Assembly: GCA_025996895.1 (NCBI GenBank)
Contig: BNTW01000057.1
Span: 1-16,931 of the forward strand
Direction: 5' to 3'
Length of the DNA: 16,931 nt
Source: Bacteroidia bacterium
GTDB taxonomy: Bacteria > Bacteroidota > Bacteroidia > Bacteroidales > Azobacteroidaceae
Position numbers and translations under genes: made by a program
Notes under the pieces: generated by a model
Told to the model about the DNA's origin: nothing
The model's input: only the letters and a program-made list of their open reading frames with translations
Database searches by the model: none
Shown here: one piece after another, positions 1 to 8,649 of the stretch
Layout of the letters: the number at the start of each line of letters is the position of its first letter
How positions within the stretch are numbered: position 1 is the first letter of the stretch

Positions 1-1
1 C

Positions 2-288
2 GGTAAAACGTGGATATGGACGGCGATTGATCCCAATACACGACTGATAATCAGTTTTTTAGTTGGGAATAGAACACTGAGCAGTTGTCGAAAATATTTC
101 AAACAATTATTGAGTAGAATTGACAAAACTTGATAATATTTTTTTACAATTTTATCAGACCACACGCCACGCTGAGCAAAAATGCAGATAAAACCCGAAC
201 GCCGAGAACGCCCGCCCTATACGCCGGAATCATTGATAAAAACTGGGACGTTGAACATGCCTTTATAAAATCTTATGCGAAACAATAA
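2..288 (+). pseudogene. decayed IS1-like DDE transposase remnant
   Basis: Two reading frames each encode a piece of what looks like one transposase. Positions 2-133 read GKTWIWTAIDPNTRLIISF and then a VGNRTL segment before a stop, which resembles the DDE core of IS1-like transposases (W-x-W-x-AID, then a GDR-like motif). Positions 124-288, in another frame, read FYNFIRPHATLSKNADKTRT, then PRTPALYAGI, and end in a stop at 286-288. This resembles the C-terminal end of the same kind of enzyme (NFIRPH and TPRTPA-xx-AGI motifs). The catalytic middle that should lie between them is missing and the frames do not match, so the gene is dead. The 5' part lies beyond the window edge. The family assignment comes from remembered motifs, and no terminal inverted repeat was found. 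Confidence 0.6.
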
Positions 289-347
289 TTATATGACACT
301 ATCAAAAATTCTAAATGCAGTAAAATCAGTTTCCTTTTTGTTGTTTG

Positions 348-397
348 GATCTAAAAAATAAACGAGCGAGGAAACTTTGGTTATTTCCCCGCTCGTT
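348..397 (-). terminator. rho-independent terminator of the susCD-GH97 operon
   Basis: Arms at 361-374 (AACGAGCGAGGAAA) and 384-397 (TTTCCCCGCTCGTT) pair over 14 positions with one mismatch around a 9-base loop. Read on the minus strand, the stem is followed by a T-rich tail (the complement of 349-360, TTTATTTTTTAG). It lies 29 bases past the GH97 stop codon, as expected for the end of that transcription unit. Confidence 0.8.
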
Positions 398-426
398 CTC
401 ATGAAAAAACACTCTTCTATCTTAAT

Positions 427-2427
427 TTATAGACTTTGGATTTGAATAGCTGTGCCGCCGCTGGGTGCAAGTTGCAGTTCCAGCACCGAATCGGAAGTGA
501 TTTCCTGTTCTTCAATAACAATAGAATACGGATTGGTTTTCCAATCGGCATTTGCACCGTCTTTGTAAATGACGGCCTTATAGTTTTTACCTTTTTCCAA
601 AAACGAAAAATCCACTTTCACCCTACGGGCATTTTCGTCGGTAATCGCACCGAGATACCAATTTTCCGAATGTTTGTCTTTACGGGCAGTTATGACGAAA
701 TCGCCGATTTTCCCATCCAAAACAATCGTTTTCTGCCAATCAACAGGAACCACGCGGATAAATTCAAATTCGGGACGATCGACGTAATTTTCAATTATAT
801 CCGAAGCCATCTGCACCGGACTGTAGATAACCACATACAGAGCCAACTGCTTGGCAATCGTGGTCTGAACGCGCGTACCGGGTCTCGCCGGATTACTGAA
901 ATTGAATGTACCAGGTGTAAAATCCATCGGACCGGCCAACCCGCGCGTGAAAGGAATAATCGTGGTATGTTCGGGTGGATTTCCGCCGTCAGCCGACCAA
1001 GCATCCCATTCTTGTCCGCGAACGCCTTCCTGCGCTATCAGATTGGGATAAGTACGCTGCCAGCCGGTAGGCATAATCGGCTCGTGCGTGTCGATAGCCA
1101 CCTGATAGTTGGCTGCCGTTTCGACCACTTTGCGGTAATGACGCACGCCATACTGACTGCTGTGCCGTTCTTTTCCGTCGAAAAGCGGATTAACATAACC
1201 TGTTTTAATGGCGTGTATGCCGTATTTTTGAGCAAACGCAAACGCACTGTCCAACTGGCTTTCGTAATTGCTGATGGCAGCGGCCGTTTCGTTGTGACTG
1301 ATGATTGCAACTCCTTTTTCTGCCGCATACCGGCTGATTTTCTCAATATCGAAATCGGGATAAGGTGTTGAAAATTTGAATTTTGTGCCATCGCCAACCA
1401 TATACCCGTCCCAGCCTACATTCCAACCTTCGACCAACACGCCGCCGATATTGTTTGCTGCCGCAAAATCGATGTAACGCATCATGTTTTTAGTCGTTGC
1501 ACCATGAATAGGCCCTTCCGTCCAAGTCATGGTGTTCATGTGCATTCCCCACCAGATACCGACATATTTCATCGGCTCAATCCATTGCGTATCAGCGATT
1601 TTCGACGGCTCATTGAGATTCAACATCATCCTCGAATTGGCCAATTCGTTGAGATTGTCAGCTAAAACAATAATGCGCCAAGGCGACACAAAAGGTGTTT
1701 TCGCATAAACTTTTACACCGGTTGCCCAAGGGGTTAAAGACGCATGCAAACTGCGACAACCGGTCAAATTCATTTTCGCAAAATCAATTAACGCTGCCTC
1801 GTGAATTTCGATGTATTTACCGTCTGAAGTTTCGATGGTTACCGGCGTTGAAACCGTATCGTTGATTTCGGAAATCAACCGTTTAGTGTAAAGCACCTCA
1901 TAATCGCGGTCGAACAGATGTTGCGACCAAATGCTGTCGTCGTTTGCCAACGTAAATTCGGTCAGTTCGTCGGCAATTTCAAAATCCTTCAGATTTTCCT
2001 GTTCGGGAAACTCGTAACGGAAAGCGATACCATCATCGAAAGCGCGGAAAACGATGTTCAGCAGCCGTTGTTTTCCGGTTTTCTCTTGAAGTTCGATTTT
2101 TGCCTCATTGTATTGATTATGCACCAAAATCTCCTCGCCCCAAGGCTGTTCCCATGTTTCGTTTTTGCTGTCGGTTTGTGTGCCGACAACTTGAAAATCA
2201 GCACAAAGCGAATCATTTCCCGCAAGCGCAAAACCCATTTGCGAAGTATTTAAAACGGCTTTTCCGCCTTTTTCAATGGAATAAAATGGTTTTCCGTTCT
2301 TCAAAGAAAAAGTAATGACCGTTTTTCCATCGGGCGAAGTCAAACGTTGCTCTTGCTTGCCGCCGCAAGCCACCAACAGGCTTACGGCAACAAACAAACC
2401 CATAATTTTTGAAATTCTATTTTTCAT
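427..2427 (-). CDS. GH97 family glycoside hydrolase, SusB-like (alpha-glucosidase type) lipoprotein
   Basis: The 666-residue protein begins with a lipoprotein signal (lipobox LLVAC, Cys21), so it is probably anchored in a membrane facing the periplasm or surface. The order is an N-terminal beta-sandwich (about 28-285), a TIM barrel (about 286-560) and a C-terminal beta domain. Barrel motifs include GIWWGMHM, SHNE, THEPIMPTGWQRTYPN and AQEGVRGQEW. Glu380, Glu449, Glu467 and Glu473 are spaced 69, 18 and 6 residues apart. That equals the spacing I remember for the base, acid and calcium-ligand glutamates of Bacteroides SusB (439, 508, 526, 532). The position of the nucleophilic Asp of retaining GH97 alpha-galactosidases is Gly410 here (AIKTGYV), which favours the inverting alpha-glucosidase type. 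It is the last gene of the susCD operon, 22 bases after susD. The substrate is inferred, not proven; a role in releasing glucose from imported oligosaccharides fits the context. Confidence 0.93.
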   Translation of the reverse strand: MKNRISKIMGLFVAVSLLVACGGKQEQRLTSPDGKTVITFSLKNGKPFYSIEKGGKAVLNTSQMGFALAGNDSLCADFQVVGTQTDSKNETWEQPWGEEILVHNQYNEAKIELQEKTGKQRLLNIVFRAFDDGIAFRYEFPEQENLKDFEIADELTEFTLANDDSIWSQHLFDRDYEVLYTKRLISEINDTVSTPVTIETSDGKYIEIHEAALIDFAKMNLTGCRSLHASLTPWATGVKVYAKTPFVSPWRIIVLADNLNELANSRMMLNLNEPSKIADTQWIEPMKYVGIWWGMHMNTMTWTEGPIHGATTKNMMRYIDFAAANNIGGVLVEGWNVGWDGYMVGDGTKFKFSTPYPDFDIEKISRYAAEKGVAIISHNETAAAISNYESQLDSAFAFAQKYGIHAIKTGYVNPLFDGKERHSSQYGVRHYRKVVETAANYQVAIDTHEPIMPTGWQRTYPNLIAQEGVRGQEWDAWSADGGNPPEHTTIIPFTRGLAGPMDFTPGTFNFSNPARPGTRVQTTIAKQLALYVVIYSPVQMASDIIENYVDRPEFEFIRVVPVDWQKTIVLDGKIGDFVITARKDKHSENWYLGAITDENARRVKVDFSFLEKGKNYKAVIYKDGANADWKTNPYSIVIEEQEITSDSVLELQLAPSGGTAIQIQSL

Positions 2428-2449
2428 TTTTCTATTTTATCTATATGAT

Positions 2450-4303
2450 TTACCGTACCGATGGATAATTCCCCGACTGCACCATATTGGTATTGCGTTC
2501 CAATTCGAGTTTGGGAATAGGTTGTACATAATAATCATCTCCGTTGAAAGTAAGTGTGCCGTTGCGGGTTTCCTTATAATAAGAAACCTCCTGCTGTCCG
2601 ATTTTCCAGCGGCGAACATCGTACCACCATTGTCCTTCTGCAAAAAGTTCCGCCCAGCGTTCGTATTTGATTACATCATTTGCCAAATGATCGGCCGGAT
2701 CGAAGGTTTTCGTACGCTCGGTCAAGCTTTTATAATCATACGGACAGGACGTATTCGGATCATATCCGTAAGCCCGGCGATGTACTTTATTGACATATTC
2801 CAAAGCCGTTGCCGGATCGGAATCTTTCATGATTTCGGCATACAGCAAATAAATATCAGCCAACCGCACTATCGGATAATTTGCACCGCTACTATAATTA
2901 ATTTTTGTTTCCGTTCCATGCGTATTGGTAAATTTCCGATGCTGAAAAGCCAATAATTCGGGACGATTATTGACTTCGCCTGACTTGTCGTAGCAACTTT
3001 CCCTTCCTTTATCATCGATGAGAAGATCCACAAGCGGTTGTCCGGTAGAAATTGTTAAACGCGGATCTACCCTTGTCTTGTCGGCTTTCAAATCGCGACA
3101 TTTCTGTACATAATCTTCGTTTGGATAAGCAAACGAATAGGGAAAGTTAGAAGCTGATTTTGGCGTATCAAAATCATACGCTTTATTAAATGTACGGCGC
3201 GGTGCAGAAGTACCTGAAAAACCAAAACGGCGGACATTACTATCGTGAATATAGTTATTACCCCAGCCACCCATTACGGAGGTAACAATATCATATTCTT
3301 TGAGCATCGGGTCGTTCTCCGGTTTGTCTTCCCTGCCTTTACGGAACGGAATTTCCAGATTCATTACCCAAGGGGCAAAAACCATCGGCATACCGCTGCC
3401 GGAAGTATAACCGGCCCAGGGACCGTTTTGATTCATATTTATGGTCATATCCACTTCGTACAGATTTTCCGAATTAAATTCGTTGGTCGAATTGCCGTAA
3501 AACATGTCTTGATAAACTTCGGAAGAAACAAGTTTTTTCCCGCTTTTTTTAATAATATCTTCAATCACCGGCTTTGCCAAATCGGGATAACCCGCTTGCA
3601 TATAGGCTTTTGCCAACATGCCTTTGGCAGACCACACATCAGCGCGGTAAGGCTCTGTCTTGCAACTGTCAAGCAATTGCGCTGCTTTTTTGAAATCATT
3701 GATGATAAAATCCCAAGTATCTTTCACACTTGCACGCGCCGCTTTCATTTCGCTTAACGCATCGGGGGATTTTTCAAATAAAGGCAAACCCAGACCGTCA
3801 GGGTTGATTTCAAAGAAAATTTGACCGTGCCAATAAGCCAATCCACGCAAAAACAACGCTTGACCTTCCATATAATCCAACGCGCCGTGCTTTTCTTTTT
3901 CCTTATCGGAAGCATATTTTTCACGGTAGCCCTTGATTCCTTCCAAAGCCGTATTGGAGAAAGTTACCCATTTGAAAATATCCAAATAACTTTGCGTAAT
4001 ATAACGGCTGTCGATGTCTGTCTTGTTCATTTGCGAAGTTCCACGTTCATCATACGAGCCGTAAGTGTCGGAAGTATGGTCATAGAGATACACACCCATC
4101 GGAAACCAATAGAAAGCATACAATCCAATCGAATGGCTGCCTGCGTAAGCCGAAGTGAGCAGTAAATTGGCCTGTTCGGCTGTTGAAGGAAAATTATCGG
4201 GCGAAACCGAACTTTTGTCTGTTACCGTCAAAAAATCGTCGCAACCCATCAACAATATTCCTGTTAAAAATAAGGAAACTATTTTATTTATATAATTTTT
4301 CAT
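2450..4303 (-). CDS. SusD/RagB family glycan-binding outer-membrane lipoprotein
   Basis: The 617-residue lipoprotein has lipobox LLMGC (Cys21), followed by the typical CDDFLTV start of SusD proteins. The N-terminal half holds TPR-like helical repeats (for example the EGQALFLRGLAYWH and AKGMLAKAYMQAG segments). The C-terminal half has the RagB/SusD signature near residues 480-560: NYPIVRLADIYLLYAEIM, then an AxEYVNKVHRRA helix and ERWAELFAEGQWWYDVRRW. Proteins of this family sit on the cell surface as a lid over their SusC partner and capture glycan fragments for import. The gene follows the SusC gene by 26 bases and precedes GH97 by 22, so the three are almost certainly one transcript. Binding specificity cannot be read from the sequence. 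Confidence 0.96.
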   Translation of the reverse strand: MKNYINKIVSLFLTGILLMGCDDFLTVTDKSSVSPDNFPSTAEQANLLLTSAYAGSHSIGLYAFYWFPMGVYLYDHTSDTYGSYDERGTSQMNKTDIDSRYITQSYLDIFKWVTFSNTALEGIKGYREKYASDKEKEKHGALDYMEGQALFLRGLAYWHGQIFFEINPDGLGLPLFEKSPDALSEMKAARASVKDTWDFIINDFKKAAQLLDSCKTEPYRADVWSAKGMLAKAYMQAGYPDLAKPVIEDIIKKSGKKLVSSEVYQDMFYGNSTNEFNSENLYEVDMTINMNQNGPWAGYTSGSGMPMVFAPWVMNLEIPFRKGREDKPENDPMLKEYDIVTSVMGGWGNNYIHDSNVRRFGFSGTSAPRRTFNKAYDFDTPKSASNFPYSFAYPNEDYVQKCRDLKADKTRVDPRLTISTGQPLVDLLIDDKGRESCYDKSGEVNNRPELLAFQHRKFTNTHGTETKINYSSGANYPIVRLADIYLLYAEIMKDSDPATALEYVNKVHRRAYGYDPNTSCPYDYKSLTERTKTFDPADHLANDVIKYERWAELFAEGQWWYDVRRWKIGQQEVSYYKETRNGTLTFNGDDYYVQPIPKLELERNTNMVQSGNYPSVR

Positions 4304-4329
4304 ATCAAAATCATTTTAAGGGTTTATTA

Positions 4330-7300
4330 TTAAAATGTTATATCAAGACCGAACGAAATCAACCGAGAAGGAAGATAGCGATTTTGATGATCTAAACCAC
4401 GTGCCAGCCCATTACCGCCGATTTCGGGATCAATTCCTTTGTACTTGGTAAAGGTAAATACATTTTGCGCACTCATATAAATCCGCGCATTTTCCATTGC
4501 CGCTTTTTTAGCCCATGCTTTCGGCAGCGAATAACCAATAACTAAATTCTTCAGTTTCAGATAATCCCCTTTTTCCAAGAAGAAACTGGAAACCGTCGAA
4601 TAGTTCCTGTTTGTGTTGGCATCGGAAATCCATTTATTGTCGGCGTCAAAAAAGCCTGTACGCGGAATGTCCGTCAAGCCGTTATCACCGAAAAACGATA
4701 CATTGAAAATATCGGCAGTCGTGTTGCCGTCGCCACCAAATACTTGTGTATAGGCTTTCACACCGTTGAAAATATCAAATCCGGTCGCACCTTGGAACAA
4801 TATGCTCAAATCAAAACCTTTATATTCAAGACTTGCATTCAGACCGTATATCATTTTCGGCCAGGGATTTCCGATAAATGTTTGGCAAGATTCATCTACC
4901 CAGCCTTTACCCAAATCGTCGAAAATCAAATCGCCGACATTTGTATTCTCCCGTTGATAATATCCTCTCGGAGCACCGGCAGCCACAGCTTTGGCATTGT
5001 ATTCATCGACTTGTGCCTGCGATTGGAAAATACCCAGCACGCGATAACCGTAGAACAAGCTCATAGCATTTCCGTCTTGCGTACGAGTTACAAGCGGCCA
5101 ATCTGTGCCGATACCTCTGTCAATGGGGTCAGCTCCGGGTTTATCGCCAATTTGTTTCACTTTATTCGTATTAAATGAAGCGTTTAATCCGACAGAATAT
5201 TTTAAATCGCCGGCTACATCATTCCAAGTCAGTGTTAATTCGTGCCCTTTGTTTTCCATCAAACCGGCATTCATTTTGATAGGTGCGGTCGGAAAACCGT
5301 CGCTGCTGAAATAAAAACCGATACCTGCCGACAACGGAATAGCACCATCGTAAAGCATATCCTTCGTTTGACGATTATAATAGTCATAAGTAAATGACAA
5401 ACGGTTATTCAGAAAGCCCAAATCCAAGCCGAAATCGGTTTGATTAACTTCTTCCCATTTAATATCGGCATTGGGTACTTTGAAGTTTGCCCAGCCTGTA
5501 ACCGGAGCAGCACCGCCGAAACTGTAAGTTACTTGATCGCCGTAATAGGCTTTTTCGTATAAAAATTGTGCAATCGCATCGTTTCCTAAAATACCCCAGC
5601 TGGCACGCAGTTTCGCATTCGACAGCCAATTAACTTTATCTTTTATAAAGGATTCTTCGCTAATCCGCCAACCGGCATTAATCGAAGGGAATGTTCCCCA
5701 ACGTTTTTTTCCTACAAATTTATCCGATCCGTCGCGCCGGATATTTGCCGTAAGCAAGTATTTTCCCAAATAAGAATAATTGACACGTCCGAAGAACGAA
5801 GCTGTCCGGGTATCACTCAAATAATCAAGTGCCGATTTATCGGGATTGTCGCCCGACAAACGCATCATTTCGGCAATGCGGACGGGAAAACCGCCTACTT
5901 TGGAAGCACCCAAATTATAACCGGTATTTTTCAACACTTCCGATCCAACCATCACTTTCAAACCATGGTCGCCCAAAGCCTGCTCGTAAGTCAATACAGC
6001 ATTACCGGTCAAGCGTTGCGCCGTTCCGCCCGAAGCATCGAATTGCGCCTGATGTAAGCCGTCGCCCAAATTGGCTTCTTCGGTAAATGCACCATGCGAA
6101 AATCCGTAAAATTCGCCTGCGCCGGTCAATCTCAAATCTAACCCCTTGAAAAAGTTAATATTCAAATAAACCTGACCGTTCAACGTATAATTATGGTCCT
6201 GATAAACATGGTAAATATATTCGTTTCCATACAGGTTAGGCCCGTTCAAAATAGACGGTGTCTGCGCCCATCCGGTCGGCTGATCAGGATCGGCAGGGTC
6301 CATAAACGGAACTGTACGAAACGGAATGACATTTGTATAAACCGAATAATTACGCGCCGGATTATTTTTGCGTGCATTACCGTAAAGAGTTTCGCCAATA
6401 GTAATATGTTTGTTAAATTTATAGTCGATATTTGTCCGGAACGAAAAACGATTGGCTTCCGTATCCAGAAAAACGCCTTTTTCACTGTAATAACCTCCCG
6501 AAAGGAAGAATGTCGCTTTATCGCTCGCGCCGGACATGGAAACATTATATTCCTGCTCAATACCGGTATCGTACATTAAGTCCATCCAATCCACATCAGG
6601 AAGATCAGAAGCACTCGATACGCCTAATTGCGCCAATATATCCGCCCCCATATAGCTCTTGGCACGAAAAAATTCATCGCGATTGAGCAATTTAATATCA
6701 GTAGTGATATTTCGTAACCCATAGCGGGCATTTGCATTAATCGTTGTTTTTTCACCGGCTTTTCCGTGCTTGGTCGTGATAAGAATAACCCCGCCGGCAG
6801 CCTGTGCACCATAAATAGCAGCCGATCCGGCATCTTTCAAAATTTCGATGCTTTCCACATCGCGCATATTGAAGTTAAAGCCTGCATCTTGACGCACGCC
6901 ATCGACAATATATAGCGGACTAATACCGTTGATAGAGCCTACACCGCGAATAATGATGTCGGCTGAAGCACCCGGCGTTCCATCGGTTTTTGTTACCATC
7001 ACGCCGGCCGCCATACCACTGATGGCTTCACTCAAACTTTTTGCGGAAAAATCTTTGATTTCACTTGTCCGGATAGAAGAAATCGCACCGGTCAATTCGG
7101 AACGTTTTTGTGTACCGTAACCCACGACTACCACTTCGTCCAATGTTTTCAAATCTTCCTGTAAAGTGATCGGATAAAAACCTTTGGAAGCCGTTACCTT
7201 TTCCTGATAGGATATAAATCCGATATAGGAAACATTCAACACACTGCCAACAGGAGCAGACAATTCAAAATTGCCGTCCATGTCGGTTACTGTTCCAAGT

Positions 7301-7461
7301 GTAGTACCTTCAACCGTAACAGACGATCCGATAACGGCTTCGTTATTTACGTCGATAACCGTTCCTCTGACTGTTTTTGCTTCTTGCGCATAACTGTTCA
7401 AAGCTGAAAAACAGCACAGAACAATCAGGGCAAAGAAAGTTGTTACTTTTTGTTTCTTCAT
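4330..7461 (-). CDS. SusC/RagA family TonB-linked outer-membrane transporter
   Basis: The 1043-residue protein has a signal peptide ending near residue 25 (NSYA-QE). A carboxypeptidase-regulatory-like beta-sandwich follows (about 31-103, VRGTVID to the ITLQED strand). The SusC-specific linker DEVVVVGYGTQKRSELTGAI (108-127) leads into the plug domain, with VRQDAGFNFNMRDVESIEIL and AAIYGAQAAGGVILITTK. The remainder is a 22-strand type barrel that ends ISFGLDITF, with a terminal aromatic residue as expected for barrel insertion. Length and architecture are normal for the family. It imports oligosaccharides across the outer membrane using TonB energy, in complex with the SusD protein encoded 26 bases downstream. 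The N-terminal STN domain seen in transporters that signal to anti-sigma factors is absent, so this one probably does not itself control a sigma/anti-sigma pair. Confidence 0.97.
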   Translation of the reverse strand: MKKQKVTTFFALIVLCCFSALNSYAQEAKTVRGTVIDVNNEAVIGSSVTVEGTTLGTVTDMDGNFELSAPVGSVLNVSYIGFISYQEKVTASKGFYPITLQEDLKTLDEVVVVGYGTQKRSELTGAISSIRTSEIKDFSAKSLSEAISGMAAGVMVTKTDGTPGASADIIIRGVGSINGISPLYIVDGVRQDAGFNFNMRDVESIEILKDAGSAAIYGAQAAGGVILITTKHGKAGEKTTINANARYGLRNITTDIKLLNRDEFFRAKSYMGADILAQLGVSSASDLPDVDWMDLMYDTGIEQEYNVSMSGASDKATFFLSGGYYSEKGVFLDTEANRFSFRTNIDYKFNKHITIGETLYGNARKNNPARNYSVYTNVIPFRTVPFMDPADPDQPTGWAQTPSILNGPNLYGNEYIYHVYQDHNYTLNGQVYLNINFFKGLDLRLTGAGEFYGFSHGAFTEEANLGDGLHQAQFDASGGTAQRLTGNAVLTYEQALGDHGLKVMVGSEVLKNTGYNLGASKVGGFPVRIAEMMRLSGDNPDKSALDYLSDTRTASFFGRVNYSYLGKYLLTANIRRDGSDKFVGKKRWGTFPSINAGWRISEESFIKDKVNWLSNAKLRASWGILGNDAIAQFLYEKAYYGDQVTYSFGGAAPVTGWANFKVPNADIKWEEVNQTDFGLDLGFLNNRLSFTYDYYNRQTKDMLYDGAIPLSAGIGFYFSSDGFPTAPIKMNAGLMENKGHELTLTWNDVAGDLKYSVGLNASFNTNKVKQIGDKPGADPIDRGIGTDWPLVTRTQDGNAMSLFYGYRVLGIFQSQAQVDEYNAKAVAAGAPRGYYQRENTNVGDLIFDDLGKGWVDESCQTFIGNPWPKMIYGLNASLEYKGFDLSILFQGATGFDIFNGVKAYTQVFGGDGNTTADIFNVSFFGDNGLTDIPRTGFFDADNKWISDANTNRNYSTVSSFFLEKGDYLKLKNLVIGYSLPKAWAKKAAMENARIYMSAQNVFTFTKYKGIDPEIGGNGLARGLDHQNRYLPSRLISFGLDITF

Positions 7462-7501
7462 GATATATTTATTATATGATTGAACAAATGGATTTGAATG
7501 G

Positions 7502-7538
7502 AAAAGAAAAAGCGAGGTTTCTGCTCGCTTTTTCTTTT
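7502..7538 (-). terminator. perfect 15-bp hairpin between the small secreted gene and susC
   Basis: Arms AAAAGAAAAAGCGAG (7502-7516) and CTCGCTTTTTCTTTT (7524-7538) are exact reverse complements around a 7-base loop. The GCGAG core followed by a T-rich run works as an intrinsic terminator in either direction. It lies 18 bases after the stop codon of the 268-residue gene and 40 bases before the susC start, so it would end or attenuate transcription coming from the small gene into susCD. No clear TAnnTTTG promoter is visible between the hairpin and susC. Confidence 0.75.
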
Positions 7539-7556
7539 AGGAAAATCAACCAACAA

Positions 7557-8363
7557 TTATTTCAATGTTTTCAGAATTTTCGTAGAAACAGAAGATCCGT
7601 CTGCTTTGATGGCTTTGTCGATAAACAAACCACTTTCCGGTTGTCTGGACAGTTTCGCACCTTGTATGTTGTAGTATTCGTGTCCAACTATGGACGAATC
7701 AACAGTTATAGAGCCAATACCGGTAGTTACCGCACAAGCAGGAGCATAACCTTTTACATTACCATAAGCAACATCAAACAAACCGGGATAATCCGAGTTG
7801 AAAAATTCTTCACTCGTTTTTGTACCTGTATAAGGCAACGTTCTGAAAATGGGTTGCTGACCATCTTCCGGAAGCGGATCGATGTCGATAGGATTTTGCC
7901 ACCATGCAGCACCGGGGCTGTCCGCAGTAAATTCAAAACCGAAAACCGTACCCAATACATAAGTTTCAGCCCCTTCGGTAGTTGCGGCTCCAACATCCAT
8001 CGTGGTTGCCAACTGGGCAAAATTCCATGTAGCCCCATAGATATTGCCTTTGATCTGTTTTAGACGGTGACTGTCGCCACTTACATCACCGAAACTTGTC
8101 CATTTGTTTAATGCAAGACTGCGAGTTGCGCCTGCTACGGCCGGTGTTTCTTTCAACCATTCTTCCAATGCCATACCGGTAACATCAATTGCAAAAGTAA
8201 ATGTTTCATCTACTTCAAAATTGTTGGATGTTGCAAACTGTTCCGAAGCACAATCCCATTTGACGATGTAATAACCATCGGCATCTTTCGGATTGTTTAA
8301 CTGTGCATTTGCACAAAAAGCCACCATTACAAAAGCGGCAACTAATAAAGTAATTTTTTTCAT
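7557..8363 (-). CDS. secreted protein of unknown function with a sorting-domain-like C-terminus
   Basis: The 268-residue protein has a clear signal peptide (MKKITLLVAAFVMVAFCANA, cleavage before Gln21). Residues 21-210 are rich in aromatic residues, Gly, Thr and acidic residues and look like beta-sheet, but I recognise no family. The C-terminal part (about 213-268) contains YYNIQGAKLSRQPESGLFID and ends ADGSSVSTKILKTLK. This resembles the short C-terminal domains of secreted Bacteroidota proteins (G-x-K-L, then P-x-x-G-L-F-I, then a Lys-rich last strand), which suggests T9SS-type export or a relative of it. It lies directly upstream of susC on the same strand but is separated from it by a strong hairpin. 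A surface glycan-binding role would fit the position and is a guess; SusE/SusF-like sequence features were not seen. Confidence 0.85.
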   Translation of the reverse strand: MKKITLLVAAFVMVAFCANAQLNNPKDADGYYIVKWDCASEQFATSNNFEVDETFTFAIDVTGMALEEWLKETPAVAGATRSLALNKWTSFGDVSGDSHRLKQIKGNIYGATWNFAQLATTMDVGAATTEGAETYVLGTVFGFEFTADSPGAAWWQNPIDIDPLPEDGQQPIFRTLPYTGTKTSEEFFNSDYPGLFDVAYGNVKGYAPACAVTTGIGSITVDSSIVGHEYYNIQGAKLSRQPESGLFIDKAIKADGSSVSTKILKTLK

Positions 8364-8416
8364 GATGAATGAAATTTAAAAATTAAAACTAAAATATGAA
8401 CTATAAATCACTGATA

Positions 8417-8424
8417 CAAAAGTA
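8417..8424 (-). promoter_or_regulatory. possible -7 element for the small secreted gene; divergent intergenic region
   Basis: On the minus strand this reads TACTTTTG, matching the Bacteroidota -7 consensus TAnnTTTG, about 54 bases before the start codon at 8363. No good -33 TTG lies 19-21 bases further upstream, so support is partial. The whole intergenic region 8364-8649 is very AT-rich and must hold the promoters of two divergent genes. For the plus-strand gene the nearest -7 candidate is TATTTTTA at 8606-8613 (one mismatch). I found no clear palindromic operator. Confidence 0.45.
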
Positions 8425-8649
8425 TAACAGAGAAATGTTAAAGGATAATTTTATGATGAAAATATAGAAAATTCTTTGCGGTTATTTTCTTAATATACTG
8501 ATTATTAATAAGATACATTTACTTTATTCTGAAAAAATATAGATTAAATATGAGAGCAAATATTAAAACGAAAATGATTTTAATAAAATATTAAACAGAA
8601 ATGTGTATTTTTACATTCAATATTATTTAGTAGCAATAATTTATTCACC

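Noticed and set aside
436..1371. Long plus-strand ORF opposite the GH97 gene
   Set aside because: It is antisense to a well-supported GH97 gene, has no recognisable motifs and has a composition typical of a shadow frame.
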